Source: an uncultured Clostridia bacterium (lineage in GTDB: Bacteria > Bacillota > Clostridia > Saccharofermentanales > Saccharofermentanaceae). From it: 48,584 nucleotides of DNA. The stretch is from the NCBI GenBank assembly GCA_947165785.1, contig CAMVBS010000009.1, forward strand, positions 1-48,584. The letters are read 5' to 3'. This document shows, in pieces, positions 18,311 through 27,444 of the stretch. Position 1 is the stretch's first letter; the number at the start of each line of letters is the position of its first letter. The notes beneath the pieces were generated by a model, which was given only the letters and a program-made list of their open reading frames with translations, made no database searches and was not told the origin of the DNA. A program made the position numbers and the translations under genes.

Positions 18311-19054
18311 ATGAAAGTACTTCTTCTAAATGCAGGCTACGCCACAAGACTTTATCCTTTGACAGAGAATATGCCTAAGTCGCTGCTTCCGCTCGGCAAG
18401 AGGCTGATCATCGATTATATCCTTGATTCGATCGACGAGCTTCCTGATGTAAGCGAGATCATCCTGATTAGCAATTCCAAGTTTGCAGGTCAGTTCACGG
18501 ATTGGGCAGCATCGCTTAACAGAAGCGGAAAGGCACCGATCACTGTTCTTGATGACGGAACTGATTCTCCTGACAATATGAGGGGTGCGATCGGTGATAT
18601 CAAGTTTGCGATAGAAGAGAAGGGTATCGATGAAGATATCTGCATCATGGCTGGTGACAACATCTTCACTTATGATATCAACGATATGTACAAGTTCTTC
18701 CGTGAGAAGGACGCTGATACACTCGTAGCTATCTACGTTCCTGAGAAGCATCAGCTCCAGAAACTCGCTGTTGCGATCCTGGATGATGACGGTAAGATCC
18801 TCGATATGACCGAGAAGCCGAAGGAGCCGAAGAGCAACTGGGGCATCTATGCGACATATTTCTACAAGAAAGAGACCTTAAAGCTCATCGATACATATCT
18901 TGCAGAGGGTAATTCTCCTGATGCTCCGGGTAACTTCCCGTCATGGCTTTATAAGCGTCAGCCTGTATTCGCATTTAAGGCTGAAGGCGACTGTATCGAT
19001 ATCGGTACTCTCGAGAATTATGAGAAGACAAAGGCTGATTACGAGAATAAATGA
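18311..19054 (+). CDS. Sugar-phosphate nucleotidyltransferase
   Basis: A 247-residue GT-A-fold nucleotidyltransferase. LNAGYATRLYPLTENMPKS (residues 6-24) is the nucleotide-binding signature, slightly altered from the usual AGxGTRL; MAGDNIF is the metal/sugar motif, and TEKPKEPKSNWGIYATYF the sugar-binding region. It most resembles glucose-1-phosphate thymidylyl- or uridylyltransferases. It may use glucose-1-phosphate from the mutase two genes upstream. Activated sugar and base are not predictable with confidence. Confidence 0.85.
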   Translation: MKVLLLNAGYATRLYPLTENMPKSLLPLGKRLIIDYILDSIDELPDVSEIILISNSKFAGQFTDWAASLNRSGKAPITVLDDGTDSPDNMRGAIGDIKFAIEEKGIDEDICIMAGDNIFTYDINDMYKFFREKDADTLVAIYVPEKHQLQKLAVAILDDDGKILDMTEKPKEPKSNWGIYATYFYKKETLKLIDTYLAEGNSPDAPGNFPSWLYKRQPVFAFKAEGDCIDIGTLENYEKTKADYENK

Positions 19055-19896
19055 AGAAGTCATTATTCGGACTAACTTTGATATTAACTTTCGGAGTGCT
19101 CGTCGGATGTTCCGGCGAGCCTTCTGATGTTACGACGGAAATGAGTTCTCAGGTGATAGAGACTTCTGCAGTCGAGACTTCCGAAACGGCGGTTGAAACC
19201 ATAACAGAGACTACATATGTCACGGCAGCTCCGACTCCTGTTCCGGAATATATCGAACCGTTATATGAAGAAGTCTGGTATGACGGTTTTGCGGATCCTT
19301 TCTCGGTAAGGGCTCAGATCATTGATGATCCCGATGATATCCTGGCACTGGTAAACAAGTATTATGCGATACCTGAAGGATATGTTCCGTCAGATCTGGT
19401 GCTTGCCCCTCACTCATATGATCAGCAGGTCCGTTCTGAAGTAAATGAAGCCTGGATCAAGATGTATGATGACTGTCTTGAACAAACGGGACAGGGACTT
19501 CTTCTTATATCAGGATGGCGTGATCTGGGGACGCAGGATTTTCTGTTCAACAGATCCAAGAACAAGAACGGTTACGCTTTTGCCTGCAAGAAGAATGCGA
19601 TCCCCGGAAGATCCGAACATCACCTGGGACTTGCGATAGATATCACTAACGATTACAAGACGAATATCTATGACGATTTCGATAAGAGCGAAGCCGGTAT
19701 CTGGGTAAATGAACACTGCCATGAATACGGCTTTATCATAAGATACAAGGAAGAATATTCTTCGGAGACGGGTTACGGCAAAGAGACATGGCACTACAGA
19801 TATGTCGGTGTCGAGGTTGCTGAATACCTGACGGAAAACGACATGTCGCTCGAAGCATACTTAGGGAAGACTCAGGTCCTTCCCGATGATGAATAA
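19051..19896 (+). CDS. Lipoprotein D-alanyl-D-alanine carboxypeptidase, VanY family
   Basis: A 281-residue exported lipoprotein: signal peptide with lipobox LVGC (Cys20), a Ser/Thr-rich linker (about 22-70) and a VanY/peptidase M15 domain. The zinc motif SEHHLGLAID fits SxHxxGxAxD (about 188-197) and the second motif, ETWHYRYVG, lies near 247-255. It should trim the terminal D-Ala of peptidoglycan stem peptides outside the cell. Its start overlaps the stop of the nucleotidyltransferase (ATGA). Confidence 0.9.
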   Translation: MKKSLFGLTLILTFGVLVGCSGEPSDVTTEMSSQVIETSAVETSETAVETITETTYVTAAPTPVPEYIEPLYEEVWYDGFADPFSVRAQIIDDPDDILALVNKYYAIPEGYVPSDLVLAPHSYDQQVRSEVNEAWIKMYDDCLEQTGQGLLLISGWRDLGTQDFLFNRSKNKNGYAFACKKNAIPGRSEHHLGLAIDITNDYKTNIYDDFDKSEAGIWVNEHCHEYGFIIRYKEEYSSETGYGKETWHYRYVGVEVAEYLTENDMSLEAYLGKTQVLPDDE

Positions 19897-19900
19897 GTAC

Positions 19901-19928
19901 TTGTAAATTCATAAAGGCAGAGTATAAT
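19901..19928 (+). promoter_or_regulatory. Promoter of the riboswitch-ribU transcript
   Basis: TTGTAA (19901-19906) and TATAAT (19923-19928) are 16 bases apart and lie just upstream of the FMN riboswitch. Confidence 0.75.
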
Positions 19929-19937
19929 AACAGCGGT

Positions 19938-20054
19938 ATTGATCCAAGGCGGGGTGTGATTCCCCGACCGGCGGTAACAGCCCGCAACTCGCGTCAAAGA
20001 CGTGACTGATCAGGTGAGACTCCTGAGCCGACGGTATAGTCCGGATGAAAGGAG
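19938..20054 (+). promoter_or_regulatory. FMN riboswitch (RFN element)
   Basis: The conserved core is clear: AGGCGGGGTGTGATTCCCC, then GACCGGCGGTAACAGCCCGC, CTGATCAGGTGAGACTCCTG, and GCCGACGGTATAGTCCGGAT. FMN binding should lower expression of the riboflavin transporter downstream. The 3' strand runs straight into AAAGGAG (20048-20054), the ribosome site of ribU, and there is no terminator stem between them, so control is probably at translation initiation. Confidence 0.96.
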
Positions 20055-20064
20055 TTGTTTTATT

Positions 20065-20724
20065 ATGTCATCTGTTAATGCCAAATCCGTAAGTAAGAAG
20101 AAAGCTATTAGGACCGCTGTGATCACGCGTCTCGTTGTAGGTGCCATCCTCACTGCGATGTCGGTAGTATTGATGTATCTTGAGGTTCCGCTCACTGTAC
20201 TTTTTATTCCGCCGTTCCTGAAGTTTGACTTTTCCGAAGTTCCGGTACTTGTAGGTTCATTTGCACTCGGCCCGTTCTATGCGGTGATCATTGAGCTTTT
20301 GAAGAACCTCATCCATCTTCCGGTATCATCAACGGCAGGCATCGGTGAGCTCAGCAACTTCCTCGTCGACAGTGTATTCGTATTTACTGCTGGTTTCATC
20401 TACAAGAGATCCAAGACGAGAAAGACAGCACTTATCGCAATGCTCATCGGTACTCTCGCACTTACAGTAAGTGCAGTCCCGATCAACTGGTTTATCAACC
20501 TTCCTTTGTATGAGAAGGTCCTTCACTTCTCCACGGAAGCTGTCGTCGGTATGAGCAACGAGGTAAATCCTCTTGTAAAGGATAAGCTCACATTGATCTT
20601 ATGGGTATTCATCCCGTTCAATATCTTTAAGGGTATAGTCGTAAGCTTCATTACATTCTGGATCTATAAGCCGATCTCAAACCTTATTACAAGAACTTCC
20701 GAGAAGGTCTCGAAAAAGGGTTAA
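20065..20724 (+). CDS. ribU: Riboflavin ECF transporter S component
   Basis: A 219-residue membrane protein with about six helices, the size and topology of ECF S components. The upstream FMN riboswitch identifies the substrate as riboflavin or a flavin. The S component binds riboflavin outside and works with the shared energising module (EcfA, A', T) encoded elsewhere. The frame is open back into the riboswitch (20002), but AAAGGAG at 20048-20054 fixes ATG 20065. Confidence 0.93.
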   Translation: MSSVNAKSVSKKKAIRTAVITRLVVGAILTAMSVVLMYLEVPLTVLFIPPFLKFDFSEVPVLVGSFALGPFYAVIIELLKNLIHLPVSSTAGIGELSNFLVDSVFVFTAGFIYKRSKTRKTALIAMLIGTLALTVSAVPINWFINLPLYEKVLHFSTEAVVGMSNEVNPLVKDKLTLILWVFIPFNIFKGIVVSFITFWIYKPISNLITRTSEKVSKKG

Positions 20725-20756
20725 GGACTTAACGCAAAATTCATTGATTAGCGGTT

Positions 20757-20783
20757 TTGAATAATCGCTCAAGATGTTATAAT
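20757..20783 (+). promoter_or_regulatory. Promoter of the glmU operon
   Basis: An extended -10, TGTTATAAT (20775-20783), with a -35 candidate TTGAAT at 20757-20762 (15-base spacer) or TTTTGA at 20755-20760 (17-base spacer). It lies ~90 bases before glmU. Confidence 0.65.
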
Positions 20784-20800
20784 CTATAGTATAGAAAACT

Positions 20801-20835
20801 TATAGAGGTGGGTATTTAAAATATTCGCCTCTATA
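20801..20835 (+). promoter_or_regulatory. Leader hairpin in the glmU 5' untranslated region
   Basis: TATAGAGGTG pairs with CGCCTCTATA (10 bp, one G-U) around an AT-rich 15-base loop. No T-tract follows (GTTGCGTAAAAAG), so it is not an intrinsic terminator. It may protect the 5' end or bind a regulator; it does not resemble the glmS ribozyme. Confidence 0.5.
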
Positions 20836-20872
20836 GTTGCGTAAAAAGAAGATCTCGAGGGAGAGTTGAATC

Positions 20873-22285
20873 ATGGAAGTTTGTGCAGTTGTAATGGCGG
20901 CAGGCGAAGGCAAGAGAATGCATTCCAAGCATTCCAAGGTAGTTCATCAGGTAGCAGGTAAACCGATAGTTCAATGGGTAGCAGATGCTCTTTGTGAAGC
21001 AGGCTGTACCGAACAGGTATATATAGTTGGCGAGAAGCAGGAAGAAGTAAGAAATGTTCTTGGCGAGACAGTAGCTTATGTTTTCCAGGAGCAAAGACTT
21101 GGTACAGGTCACGCAGTAATGCAGGCTACTCCTTTCCTTGAAGGAAGGAGCGGTTATACTGTAGTACTTCCGGGTGATTCCCCGATGGTAAGTGCACAGA
21201 CCATCCACGCTGCTTTGAAGATCGCCGAAGAAGACGAAGATTATGCTGCGGTACTTATCACCGCTGAAGCATCCGATCCGACAGGTTACGGAAGGATCAT
21301 CAGAAACGAAGAAGGCAATGTTGCCAAGATCGTAGAGCACAAGGATGCAACTGAAGAAGAAAGAAAGGTAAAGGAGATCAACTCATCGATGTATGTCTTT
21401 AAGACTACACTTCTTCTATCGGCACTTGGAAGATTAAGCGCCCAGAATGCTCAGCACGAATATTATCTCACGGATACCATCGAGATCCTGATCGGTGACG
21501 GCTATAAGGTCGGCGCATATGTCTGCGACTTCGATGATACACGCGGAATAAATAACAGAGAGCAGCTCATGGAAGCCAACAAGATCATGAACAGAAGGAT
21601 CCTTAAAAGACATATGGATAACGGCGTTCAGATCGTTGATGTTGATTCCACGTGGATCCATTCAGGCGTAGAGATCGGTATGGATACCATAATCCTTCCC
21701 GGCTGTACATTGATCGGAAATACTTCCATCGGTGAGGATTGTATCATCGGTGAGAATACGAGACTTGACTGTGTTCAGGTAGGTGACGGAACAGTGATCG
21801 ACTCTTCGATCGCAACTCAGTGCATCATCGGAAAGGATTGCCGTATCGGACCTTTCTCACACATAAGACCTGATTCCATTCTTAAAGATCACGTTACGAT
21901 CGGTGCTTATGTTGAGGTCAAGAACTCGACGATCGACGACTATACAAGAGCAAGGCACCTTACATACATCGGTGATTCGACAGTAGGAAAGAACGTTAAC
22001 TTCGGTTGCGGTACGGTTACCTGTAACTATGACGGTCAGGATAAGGCCGGATGTGTTATCGAGGATAACGTGTTCATCGGCGGTAATTCCAACATCGTAT
22101 CGACTGTCGTACTCGGTAAGGACAGCTACGTTGCTGCAGGATCAACAGTTACTGAAGATGTTCCTCCGCTCGGACTTGCCATCGGAAGATCCAAGCAGGT
22201 CAATAAGGAAGAATGGGTAGCAAGAAAGAACAGACTTCGCGGTGCTAACTTTATCCAGCTCGACCGCAGACGTTCAGAGGTGTAA
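20873..22285 (+). CDS. glmU: Bifunctional N-acetylglucosamine-1-phosphate uridyltransferase / glucosamine-1-phosphate acetyltransferase
   Basis: A 470-residue enzyme making UDP-GlcNAc. The N-terminal pyrophosphorylase domain has AAGEGKRMHSKHSKV and the QRLGTGHAV and PGDSPM segments. The C-terminal domain (from about 250) is a left-handed beta-helix of hexapeptide repeats with YVEVKNSTI and NCDY-like TCNYDGQDK acetyltransferase motifs. UDP-GlcNAc is the substrate of MurA encoded at 3091. GGGAGAG precedes ATG 20873, and pth follows after 2 bases. Confidence 0.96.
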   Translation: MEVCAVVMAAGEGKRMHSKHSKVVHQVAGKPIVQWVADALCEAGCTEQVYIVGEKQEEVRNVLGETVAYVFQEQRLGTGHAVMQATPFLEGRSGYTVVLPGDSPMVSAQTIHAALKIAEEDEDYAAVLITAEASDPTGYGRIIRNEEGNVAKIVEHKDATEEERKVKEINSSMYVFKTTLLLSALGRLSAQNAQHEYYLTDTIEILIGDGYKVGAYVCDFDDTRGINNREQLMEANKIMNRRILKRHMDNGVQIVDVDSTWIHSGVEIGMDTIILPGCTLIGNTSIGEDCIIGENTRLDCVQVGDGTVIDSSIATQCIIGKDCRIGPFSHIRPDSILKDHVTIGAYVEVKNSTIDDYTRARHLTYIGDSTVGKNVNFGCGTVTCNYDGQDKAGCVIEDNVFIGGNSNIVSTVVLGKDSYVAAGSTVTEDVPPLGLAIGRSKQVNKEEWVARKNRLRGANFIQLDRRRSEV

Positions 22286-22287
22286 AC

Positions 22288-22860
22288 TTGTTTTTCAAGA
22301 AGAAAGAAACGATAAACGGCAAAGATCTGTGGCTTGTAGTAGGTTTGGGAAATCCGGGCAAGCAGTATACGTATACATGGCATAACTGCGGTTTCCTGTC
22401 GACCGAGATACTTGCGCAGCGTAACTCCATTTCCGTTACGAAGGTCAAGTTCAAGGGCTATTACGGCAAGGGCAAGATCTCAGGCAAGGATGCGATTATC
22501 TTAAGGCCTACCACATACATGAATAATTCGGGTGAGTCGGTCATTGAAGCCGTGAAGTTCTTCAAGATCGATCCTTCACACGTGATAATCGTCTACGATG
22601 ATATCGATATCCAGGTCGGCAAGATCAGGGTAAGACCTTCGGGCAGTGCAGGTACTCATAACGGAATGAAGTCCGTTATCTATCATCTGGGCACGCAGGA
22701 TTTCCCGAGAGTTCGTATCGGATGCGGACCTGTTCCGGAGAAGTGGAACCTGGTGGATTTCGTATTGTCGGAGATATTCGAAGATAAAAAAGAGATAATG
22801 TTTGACTCTTTCACGGAAGGCGCGAAAGCAGTCGAGAAATATATAGAAGAACATACATAA
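22288..22860 (+). CDS. pth: Peptidyl-tRNA hydrolase
   Basis: A 190-residue Pth recycling peptidyl-tRNAs released from stalled ribosomes. VVGLGNPGKQYTYTWHNCGF contains the catalytic His (His32), PTTYMNNSG binds the tRNA end, and VYDDIDI and SAGTHNGMKSV are intact. The usual Arg before the catalytic His is Trp here (TWHN). Translation starts at TTG 22288, just after the glmU stop, with CAGAGG 7 bases upstream; there is no usable nearby ATG. The order glmU-pth-mfd is common in Bacillota. Confidence 0.94.
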   Translation: MFFKKKETINGKDLWLVVGLGNPGKQYTYTWHNCGFLSTEILAQRNSISVTKVKFKGYYGKGKISGKDAIILRPTTYMNNSGESVIEAVKFFKIDPSHVIIVYDDIDIQVGKIRVRPSGSAGTHNGMKSVIYHLGTQDFPRVRIGCGPVPEKWNLVDFVLSEIFEDKKEIMFDSFTEGAKAVEKYIEEHT

Positions 22861-22870
22861 GAAGGTCGGA

Positions 22871-25800
22871 ATGAAAGACAGGATATTAAGTCTTCTGAGC
22901 CTTATCTCCAAAGATAAGGACCTCATCGATTCTCTCGATGAATCTCAAAGACTTGATAAACATCTTAATATCACGGGCCTTTGCGAACAGGAAAAAGGCT
23001 ATATCCTCTCCGCGGTCGCAGGCCTTCGTAAGAAGAAGCCGGTGGTAGTTGTCCCCGACGTCGCTCGAGCACGCCTTCTTACGGGTTTTCTTAAGCCTTT
23101 TGTCGACGGAGACGTCATAACGATAACACCTAGAGAGATGTCTCTCGTAAATGCGCTCGCGAGCTCCAAGGATCCTGAGATCGAGAGGCTCTCGGCAGTC
23201 TCCCGTCTTATCGAAAACGACTTCGGAGCGATCCTGATATGCGCCGGATCCCTTCTTAATAAAATGCCTCCAAAGCACGATATAAAGGCACTTTGTAACA
23301 CTGTTAAGGTGGGAAAGACGCTCGATATCAATGAACTTTGCAGGCAGCTTATAGAGGCAGGCTACGAGAGAGTAGGTCTTGTTGAAGCGCCGGGTGAATT
23401 TTCATGGAGAGGAGATGTCATAGACATCTATTCTCCTAATAAACCTCTCCCTGTGAGAGTTAACCTTTTCGATGATGAAGTAGACCAGATCAAGTTCTTC
23501 CAACCGGATGATCAAAGATCGGTCGAGCAGCTTAAGTCTGCTATGATCTTTCCTGCAAGAGAGATAATAATCACTCCGGAAAGAAGGATGGAAGTCTCAA
23601 GAGCAATTAACGGATCTGCCAATGATGACTCCGCACACATGAAGGGCAATGCCAAAGGTCAGGCTGCGATGAACCTTCTTAAGATGGCAGAGAGCGATTC
23701 CGATTCCATAAGGGAAGGTAGGCGACTTGCAGGTATCGAGAAATGGATCAGTGCCGTTCTTCCCAAGTATGAGAATATCCTTGATTATGTCGATCTTAAC
23801 CGCTGCGAATTATTCGTGGATGAGCTTTTCGAGATAAGGTCGAGTGCTGATTCGTATACAGCAGAATACATGTCCAGATGTAAGGCGGGATTCGAGATCG
23901 GAACCTGCTCCAAGATGGCATTTGATTCCATAATACCGATCCCGGAGATGATGAAGTCTATCGATTCTCACGGTGCGATCGTAACTTTGTCCTGCCTTAA
24001 TTCTTCAGGTAACGGACTTCCGGGAGGAAAGACATTGGTCTGCCAGGGAATGGCAGGTGATTCCTATCGCGGTAACGAGATCCATCTTGCCGAGATCTTG
24101 AAGGCCAATGAGAAGCAGAAAGAAAAAGATCGTAAGACCATCGCGCTCATGGTAACAGGTAACCAGAGGACCCAGAACCTTGTTAAGGCTCTGGCGGGCG
24201 AAGGTGCAACGATCGAGGTCATCGAGGAAGATCTTCCTTCGGGTTTTGTGTATCCGAAGATAGGATTGACACTTATCGGTGAGCAGGATGTTTTCGGTGC
24301 GGAAAAGACGATCAAGAAGAAGAAAAAAGGCAGCACGATAAATATCTTCAGCGACCTTGTGCCGGGAGATTTTGTCGTTCATGATGTCCACGGAATCGGT
24401 AAGTACGAAGGCCTTGTCAACATGAAGGTCGGCGACTCCGTTCAGGACTATCTTAAGATAACTTATGCCAAGGGTGAGACGCTCTACATAACCGTCGATA
24501 ACCTTGATGCGATCCAAAAATACGTCGGACCTAACGGCGGCAATCCTAAGCTGTCGAGTCTTCACAGTAACGAGTGGAGCAAGTCGGTCGAGAGGGCAAA
24601 GACTTCGATCAAGAGGGTTGCGTTCGACCTTGTTAAGCTCTATGCGGTACGTCGTGCCAACAGGGGATTTGCATGCGGACCGGATGATATATGGCAGACG
24701 GAATTCGAGGAGAATTTCCCGTATGTGGAGACTGACGATCAGCTCGCTGCGATCAAGGATATCAAGCGTGATATGGAAAGCGATGTTCCTATGGACCGAC
24801 TCCTTTGCGGTGATGTCGGATTCGGAAAGACCGAGGTCGCATTCAGGGCGATCTTCAAGTGCGTGCAAAACGGTCATCAGGCGTTCATGCTGTCGCCTAC
24901 GACACTTCTCGCACAGCAGCACTATGACAACTTTAAAAAGCGACTCGGTACGTTCCCTGTCAATGTTGCTTTGATGTCGAGATATGTTCCTGCTCCTGTC
25001 ATGAAGCAGACGCTCAAGGATATTAAAGACGGCGTCGTGGATGTCGTTATCGGTACACACAGGATCTTGTCCGAAGATGTTAAGCCGAGTAAGCTCGGAC
25101 TTCTCGTTGTTGACGAGGAGCAGCGTTTTGGCGTTAACCATAAAGAGCAGATCAAGGCGATGAGAAATAACGTAGACGTTCTTACTTTGTCGGCTACGCC
25201 GATCCCTCGTACGCTTCATATGTCCATGGCAGGTATCCGTGATATCTCTGTCCTCGATGATGCGCCGATGAACAGGCGACCTGTGCAGACATACGTAATG
25301 AGCTATGACAAGGAAGTAATAGTTCAGGCCTGCATGCGTGAGATAGGAAGACACGGACAGGTATTCTATCTTTATAACAAGACTGCAGACATCGATAAGA
25401 AAGCTGATGAGCTTGCTGCAATGATGCCGGGTACAAAGGTGCTTTATGCTCACGGTAAGATGAGCGAGAGCAGGATGGAGAGCATCATAACGAGCTTCGT
25501 TAACGGTGAAGCCGATATCCTTGTCTGCACGACGATAATCGAATCGGGCGTTGACATGCCTAACGTTAATACCATGATCGTTGAAGACGGTGACAGGTTC
25601 GGATTGTCTCAGCTCTATCAGATAAAGGGTCGAGTCGGAAGATCCGACAAGCAGGCATACGCATATATAACATACAGAGAAGATAAAGAGATAAACAGTG
25701 ATGCCAAGAAACGCCTCATGGCTATCCGTGAATTTACGGAACTCGGATCGGGTATAAAGATCGCGCTCCGTGATCTCGAAGTCCGTGGTGCAGGAAACCT

Positions 25801-26386
25801 TCTCGGTGCCGAACAGCACGGTCAGATGGATGTCATCGGTTATGAACTTTATTGCCGTCTTCTCGATGAGGAGATCAAGCTTCTGAGAGACGGCGGAGAT
25901 GAGGCTCTGGAGATAAGGACAGCTGCGTCCGTTGAACTTGATTTCGATTCGTATATCCCGTCTTCCTATATCGAAGACGAGTCCTCACGTATGATCGCAT
26001 ACAGACGTATCTCTTCTATTTCTTCAGCTAAGGATTACGAAGATTTCATGGACGAGATCCTGGATCGTTACGGCGAGCCTCCGCGTGAGATAATCGTGCT
26101 AATGAACGTATCACTCGTCCGTTCTCTTGCTACGTCTCTCGGATTCGAGAAAGTCGTTATTAAAGAGGATAAAGTATTATTCTATTATTCTTCCGAGAAG
26201 AAGATAGACATGAAAGCGATAAGCGTTCTTCTTTCATCTCCTGAATTTGACGGTAAGATACTTCTTAATGCAGGCGGCAAGCCATATCTTCATTTCATGC
26301 CTATCGGTATCCCTTCCAAGGATCTGCTCCCTAAGTGTAAGGAACTTCTTACGATCCTTTCTGAGGCTTCGGAGAAAAAGGAATAA
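22871..26386 (+). CDS. mfd: Transcription-repair coupling factor
   Basis: A 1171-residue ATPase that displaces RNA polymerase stalled at DNA lesions and recruits UvrA. It has the UvrB-homology region (GEFSWRGDVIDIYSPN near 174-190), the RNA polymerase-interacting Tudor/CarD-like domain (PGDFVVHDVHGIGKYEGL near 496-513), helicase motifs (GDVGFGKTEVA near 647, DEEQRFGV near 747, GRVGRSDKQAYAY near 921) and a C-terminal TRCF domain. Length and order match Bacillota Mfd. A weak AAGGTCGG site precedes ATG 22871, 10 bases after pth. Confidence 0.97.
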   Translation: MKDRILSLLSLISKDKDLIDSLDESQRLDKHLNITGLCEQEKGYILSAVAGLRKKKPVVVVPDVARARLLTGFLKPFVDGDVITITPREMSLVNALASSKDPEIERLSAVSRLIENDFGAILICAGSLLNKMPPKHDIKALCNTVKVGKTLDINELCRQLIEAGYERVGLVEAPGEFSWRGDVIDIYSPNKPLPVRVNLFDDEVDQIKFFQPDDQRSVEQLKSAMIFPAREIIITPERRMEVSRAINGSANDDSAHMKGNAKGQAAMNLLKMAESDSDSIREGRRLAGIEKWISAVLPKYENILDYVDLNRCELFVDELFEIRSSADSYTAEYMSRCKAGFEIGTCSKMAFDSIIPIPEMMKSIDSHGAIVTLSCLNSSGNGLPGGKTLVCQGMAGDSYRGNEIHLAEILKANEKQKEKDRKTIALMVTGNQRTQNLVKALAGEGATIEVIEEDLPSGFVYPKIGLTLIGEQDVFGAEKTIKKKKKGSTINIFSDLVPGDFVVHDVHGIGKYEGLVNMKVGDSVQDYLKITYAKGETLYITVDNLDAIQKYVGPNGGNPKLSSLHSNEWSKSVERAKTSIKRVAFDLVKLYAVRRANRGFACGPDDIWQTEFEENFPYVETDDQLAAIKDIKRDMESDVPMDRLLCGDVGFGKTEVAFRAIFKCVQNGHQAFMLSPTTLLAQQHYDNFKKRLGTFPVNVALMSRYVPAPVMKQTLKDIKDGVVDVVIGTHRILSEDVKPSKLGLLVVDEEQRFGVNHKEQIKAMRNNVDVLTLSATPIPRTLHMSMAGIRDISVLDDAPMNRRPVQTYVMSYDKEVIVQACMREIGRHGQVFYLYNKTADIDKKADELAAMMPGTKVLYAHGKMSESRMESIITSFVNGEADILVCTTIIESGVDMPNVNTMIVEDGDRFGLSQLYQIKGRVGRSDKQAYAYITYREDKEINSDAKKRLMAIREFTELGSGIKIALRDLEVRGAGNLLGAEQHGQMDVIGYELYCRLLDEEIKLLRDGGDEALEIRTAASVELDFDSYIPSSYIEDESSRMIAYRRISSISSAKDYEDFMDEILDRYGEPPREIIVLMNVSLVRSLATSLGFEKVVIKEDKVLFYYSSEKKIDMKAISVLLSSPEFDGKILLNAGGKPYLHFMPIGIPSKDLLPKCKELLTILSEASEKKE

Positions 26387-26420
26387 TATCTTACGATATC
26401 TTTATATTTTCTGAATAATT

Positions 26421-26479
26421 GATTTGCGAAGTATTTATCCTTCCCCGATAAGATGTAATCACAAAACAAAAACAAACAT
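26421..26479 (+). promoter_or_regulatory. Conserved promoter/leader element, copy A
   Basis: GATTTGCGAAGT (26421-26432), a 19-base variable spacer, then GATGTAATCAC and an A/C-only stretch (ACAAAACAAAAACAAACAT) leading to an AGGAGG ribosome site. The same blocks with the same 19-base spacing occur at 48138-48198 before another small membrane-protein gene. TTGCGA is a possible -35, but the conserved TGTAAT is 24 bases away, too far for ordinary sigma-A. It may be an activator site plus -10, or an alternative-sigma promoter. Confidence 0.65.
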
Positions 26480-26496
26480 CTTAGGAGGATAAAGAG

Positions 26497-26733
26497 ATGA
26501 CAAACAACAAGGTTCGTAACATTTTCGATGGAGAGACAGAGAAGAAGACAGATTCCGTTCTCACAGGTACAAAGGTAGTTTCAGCAGTATCGCTCGTCGG
26601 AGCCATCGCAAGCGGTCTGGTATTCGGCTACAGCTTTTATCAGCAGGATTCAACAAAGATGGCCATCTTCGGAGTATTGATGCTCGTTTGCGCAGGCTTC
26701 GGACTCGGAAATGCCATTAAGTCAAGGAAATGA
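26497..26733 (+). CDS. Small two-helix membrane protein, function unknown
   Basis: A 78-residue protein I do not recognise. A polar, charged N-terminus (about 1-24) precedes two hydrophobic helices (about 25-46 and 53-72) and a short basic end (KSRK). AGGAGG is 10 bases before the ATG. It is transcribed alone, between mfd and a bidirectional terminator, under the conserved leader shared with the gene at 48216, whose product is also a small two-helix protein. The shared control suggests a joint role; the two proteins are not clearly homologous. Confidence 0.8.
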   Translation: MTNNKVRNIFDGETEKKTDSVLTGTKVVSAVSLVGAIASGLVFGYSFYQQDSTKMAIFGVLMLVCAGFGLGNAIKSRK

Positions 26734-26758
26734 AATAGAAAAAACTGAACATAAGAAT

Positions 26759-26790
26759 AGGGGTTGCCTTAAGACAACCCCTCACTTGTT
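26759..26790. terminator. Bidirectional terminator between convergent genes
   Basis: AGGGGTTG/CAACCCCT forms an 8-bp stem around CCTTAAGA. It is followed by TGTTTT on the plus strand and preceded by AT-rich bases that give a weak T-rich run on the minus strand. It sits between the small membrane-protein gene and the convergent lipoprotein gene. Confidence 0.7.
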
Positions 26791-27444
26791 TTAGCCTAAG
26801 TCTGCTTCGTCATAAGGAACGAATTCGAAGTCATCAGAAGTAAGGACCTCATCAGTGTCATCCGCATAATTACTGAAGAGGACTTTCTTTTTCTCTGAGT
26901 CGTAAACAACATTATAACCCATGACGCAGAGTTCACCGGATACTGCTTCCTGACCTACTTCAATGGTGTTGCCGTTGTTTCTGAAGACATATACACGCAT
27001 TGCACCGTCACCGCCGAACTGGTTGTTGCAGATGATGTCATCTGATCCGTCACCGTCGAAGTCGTCTACGAAATATTGTGGTCCCGAGCTGTTGTCGAAT
27101 CCGAACTGAACTGCAAACGGCTCGCCCTCTGAAGTATAGAATGTCCAGATATTGAAGACATCTCCCTGGCTTTCTTTTTCCAGATACCAGTCATTGAACC
27201 CGAGCAAGGTTTCACCTGTTCCTTCGACTCGTTCGATATCAGGGGCGTATGAATCGTCTTCCTCTTCAGGTTCTTCGGTTTCTTCTTCTGCCTTTTCTTC
27301 AGCAGTTGTTGCTTCTGTTGTAGTAGCCTGTGTCTCCGGCTTTGTCGTTTCTTCTTCAGTGGAATCGCTTTTACTGCATGCACACATAGAAGCAGCTAAG
27401 CAAAGGCCCAGCATTAAAACTGCCGAATTCTTAAATCTTTTCAT
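26791..27444 (-). CDS. Lipoprotein with an FG-GAP/EF-like calcium motif, function unknown
   Basis: A 217-residue exported lipoprotein with lipobox SMCAC, followed by a ~50-residue Glu/Thr-rich linker and a globular domain. The Asp-rich loop DDFDGDGSDDI resembles FG-GAP/VCBS calcium-binding loops. The frame extends 6 codons further upstream, but the only GGAGG (27456-27460 on the plus strand) lies inside that extension and serves the ATG at 27444, so I chose the shorter form. No enzymatic motif is seen. Confidence 0.8.
   Translation of the reverse strand: MKRFKNSAVLMLGLCLAASMCACSKSDSTEEETTKPETQATTTEATTAEEKAEEETEEPEEEDDSYAPDIERVEGTGETLLGFNDWYLEKESQGDVFNIWTFYTSEGEPFAVQFGFDNSSGPQYFVDDFDGDGSDDIICNNQFGGDGAMRVYVFRNNGNTIEVGQEAVSGELCVMGYNVVYDSEKKKVLFSNYADDTDEVLTSDDFEFVPYDEADLG

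Noticed and set aside
20002..20064. N-terminal extension of RibU
   Set aside because: It would be encoded inside the FMN aptamer; the ribosome site fits ATG 20065.
24005..25819. 604-codon open frame on the minus strand
   Set aside because: It lies wholly antisense to mfd, whose motifs and codon pattern are clear. It has no ribosome site and no recognisable domain; a long antisense frame is a by-product of the sense codon usage.
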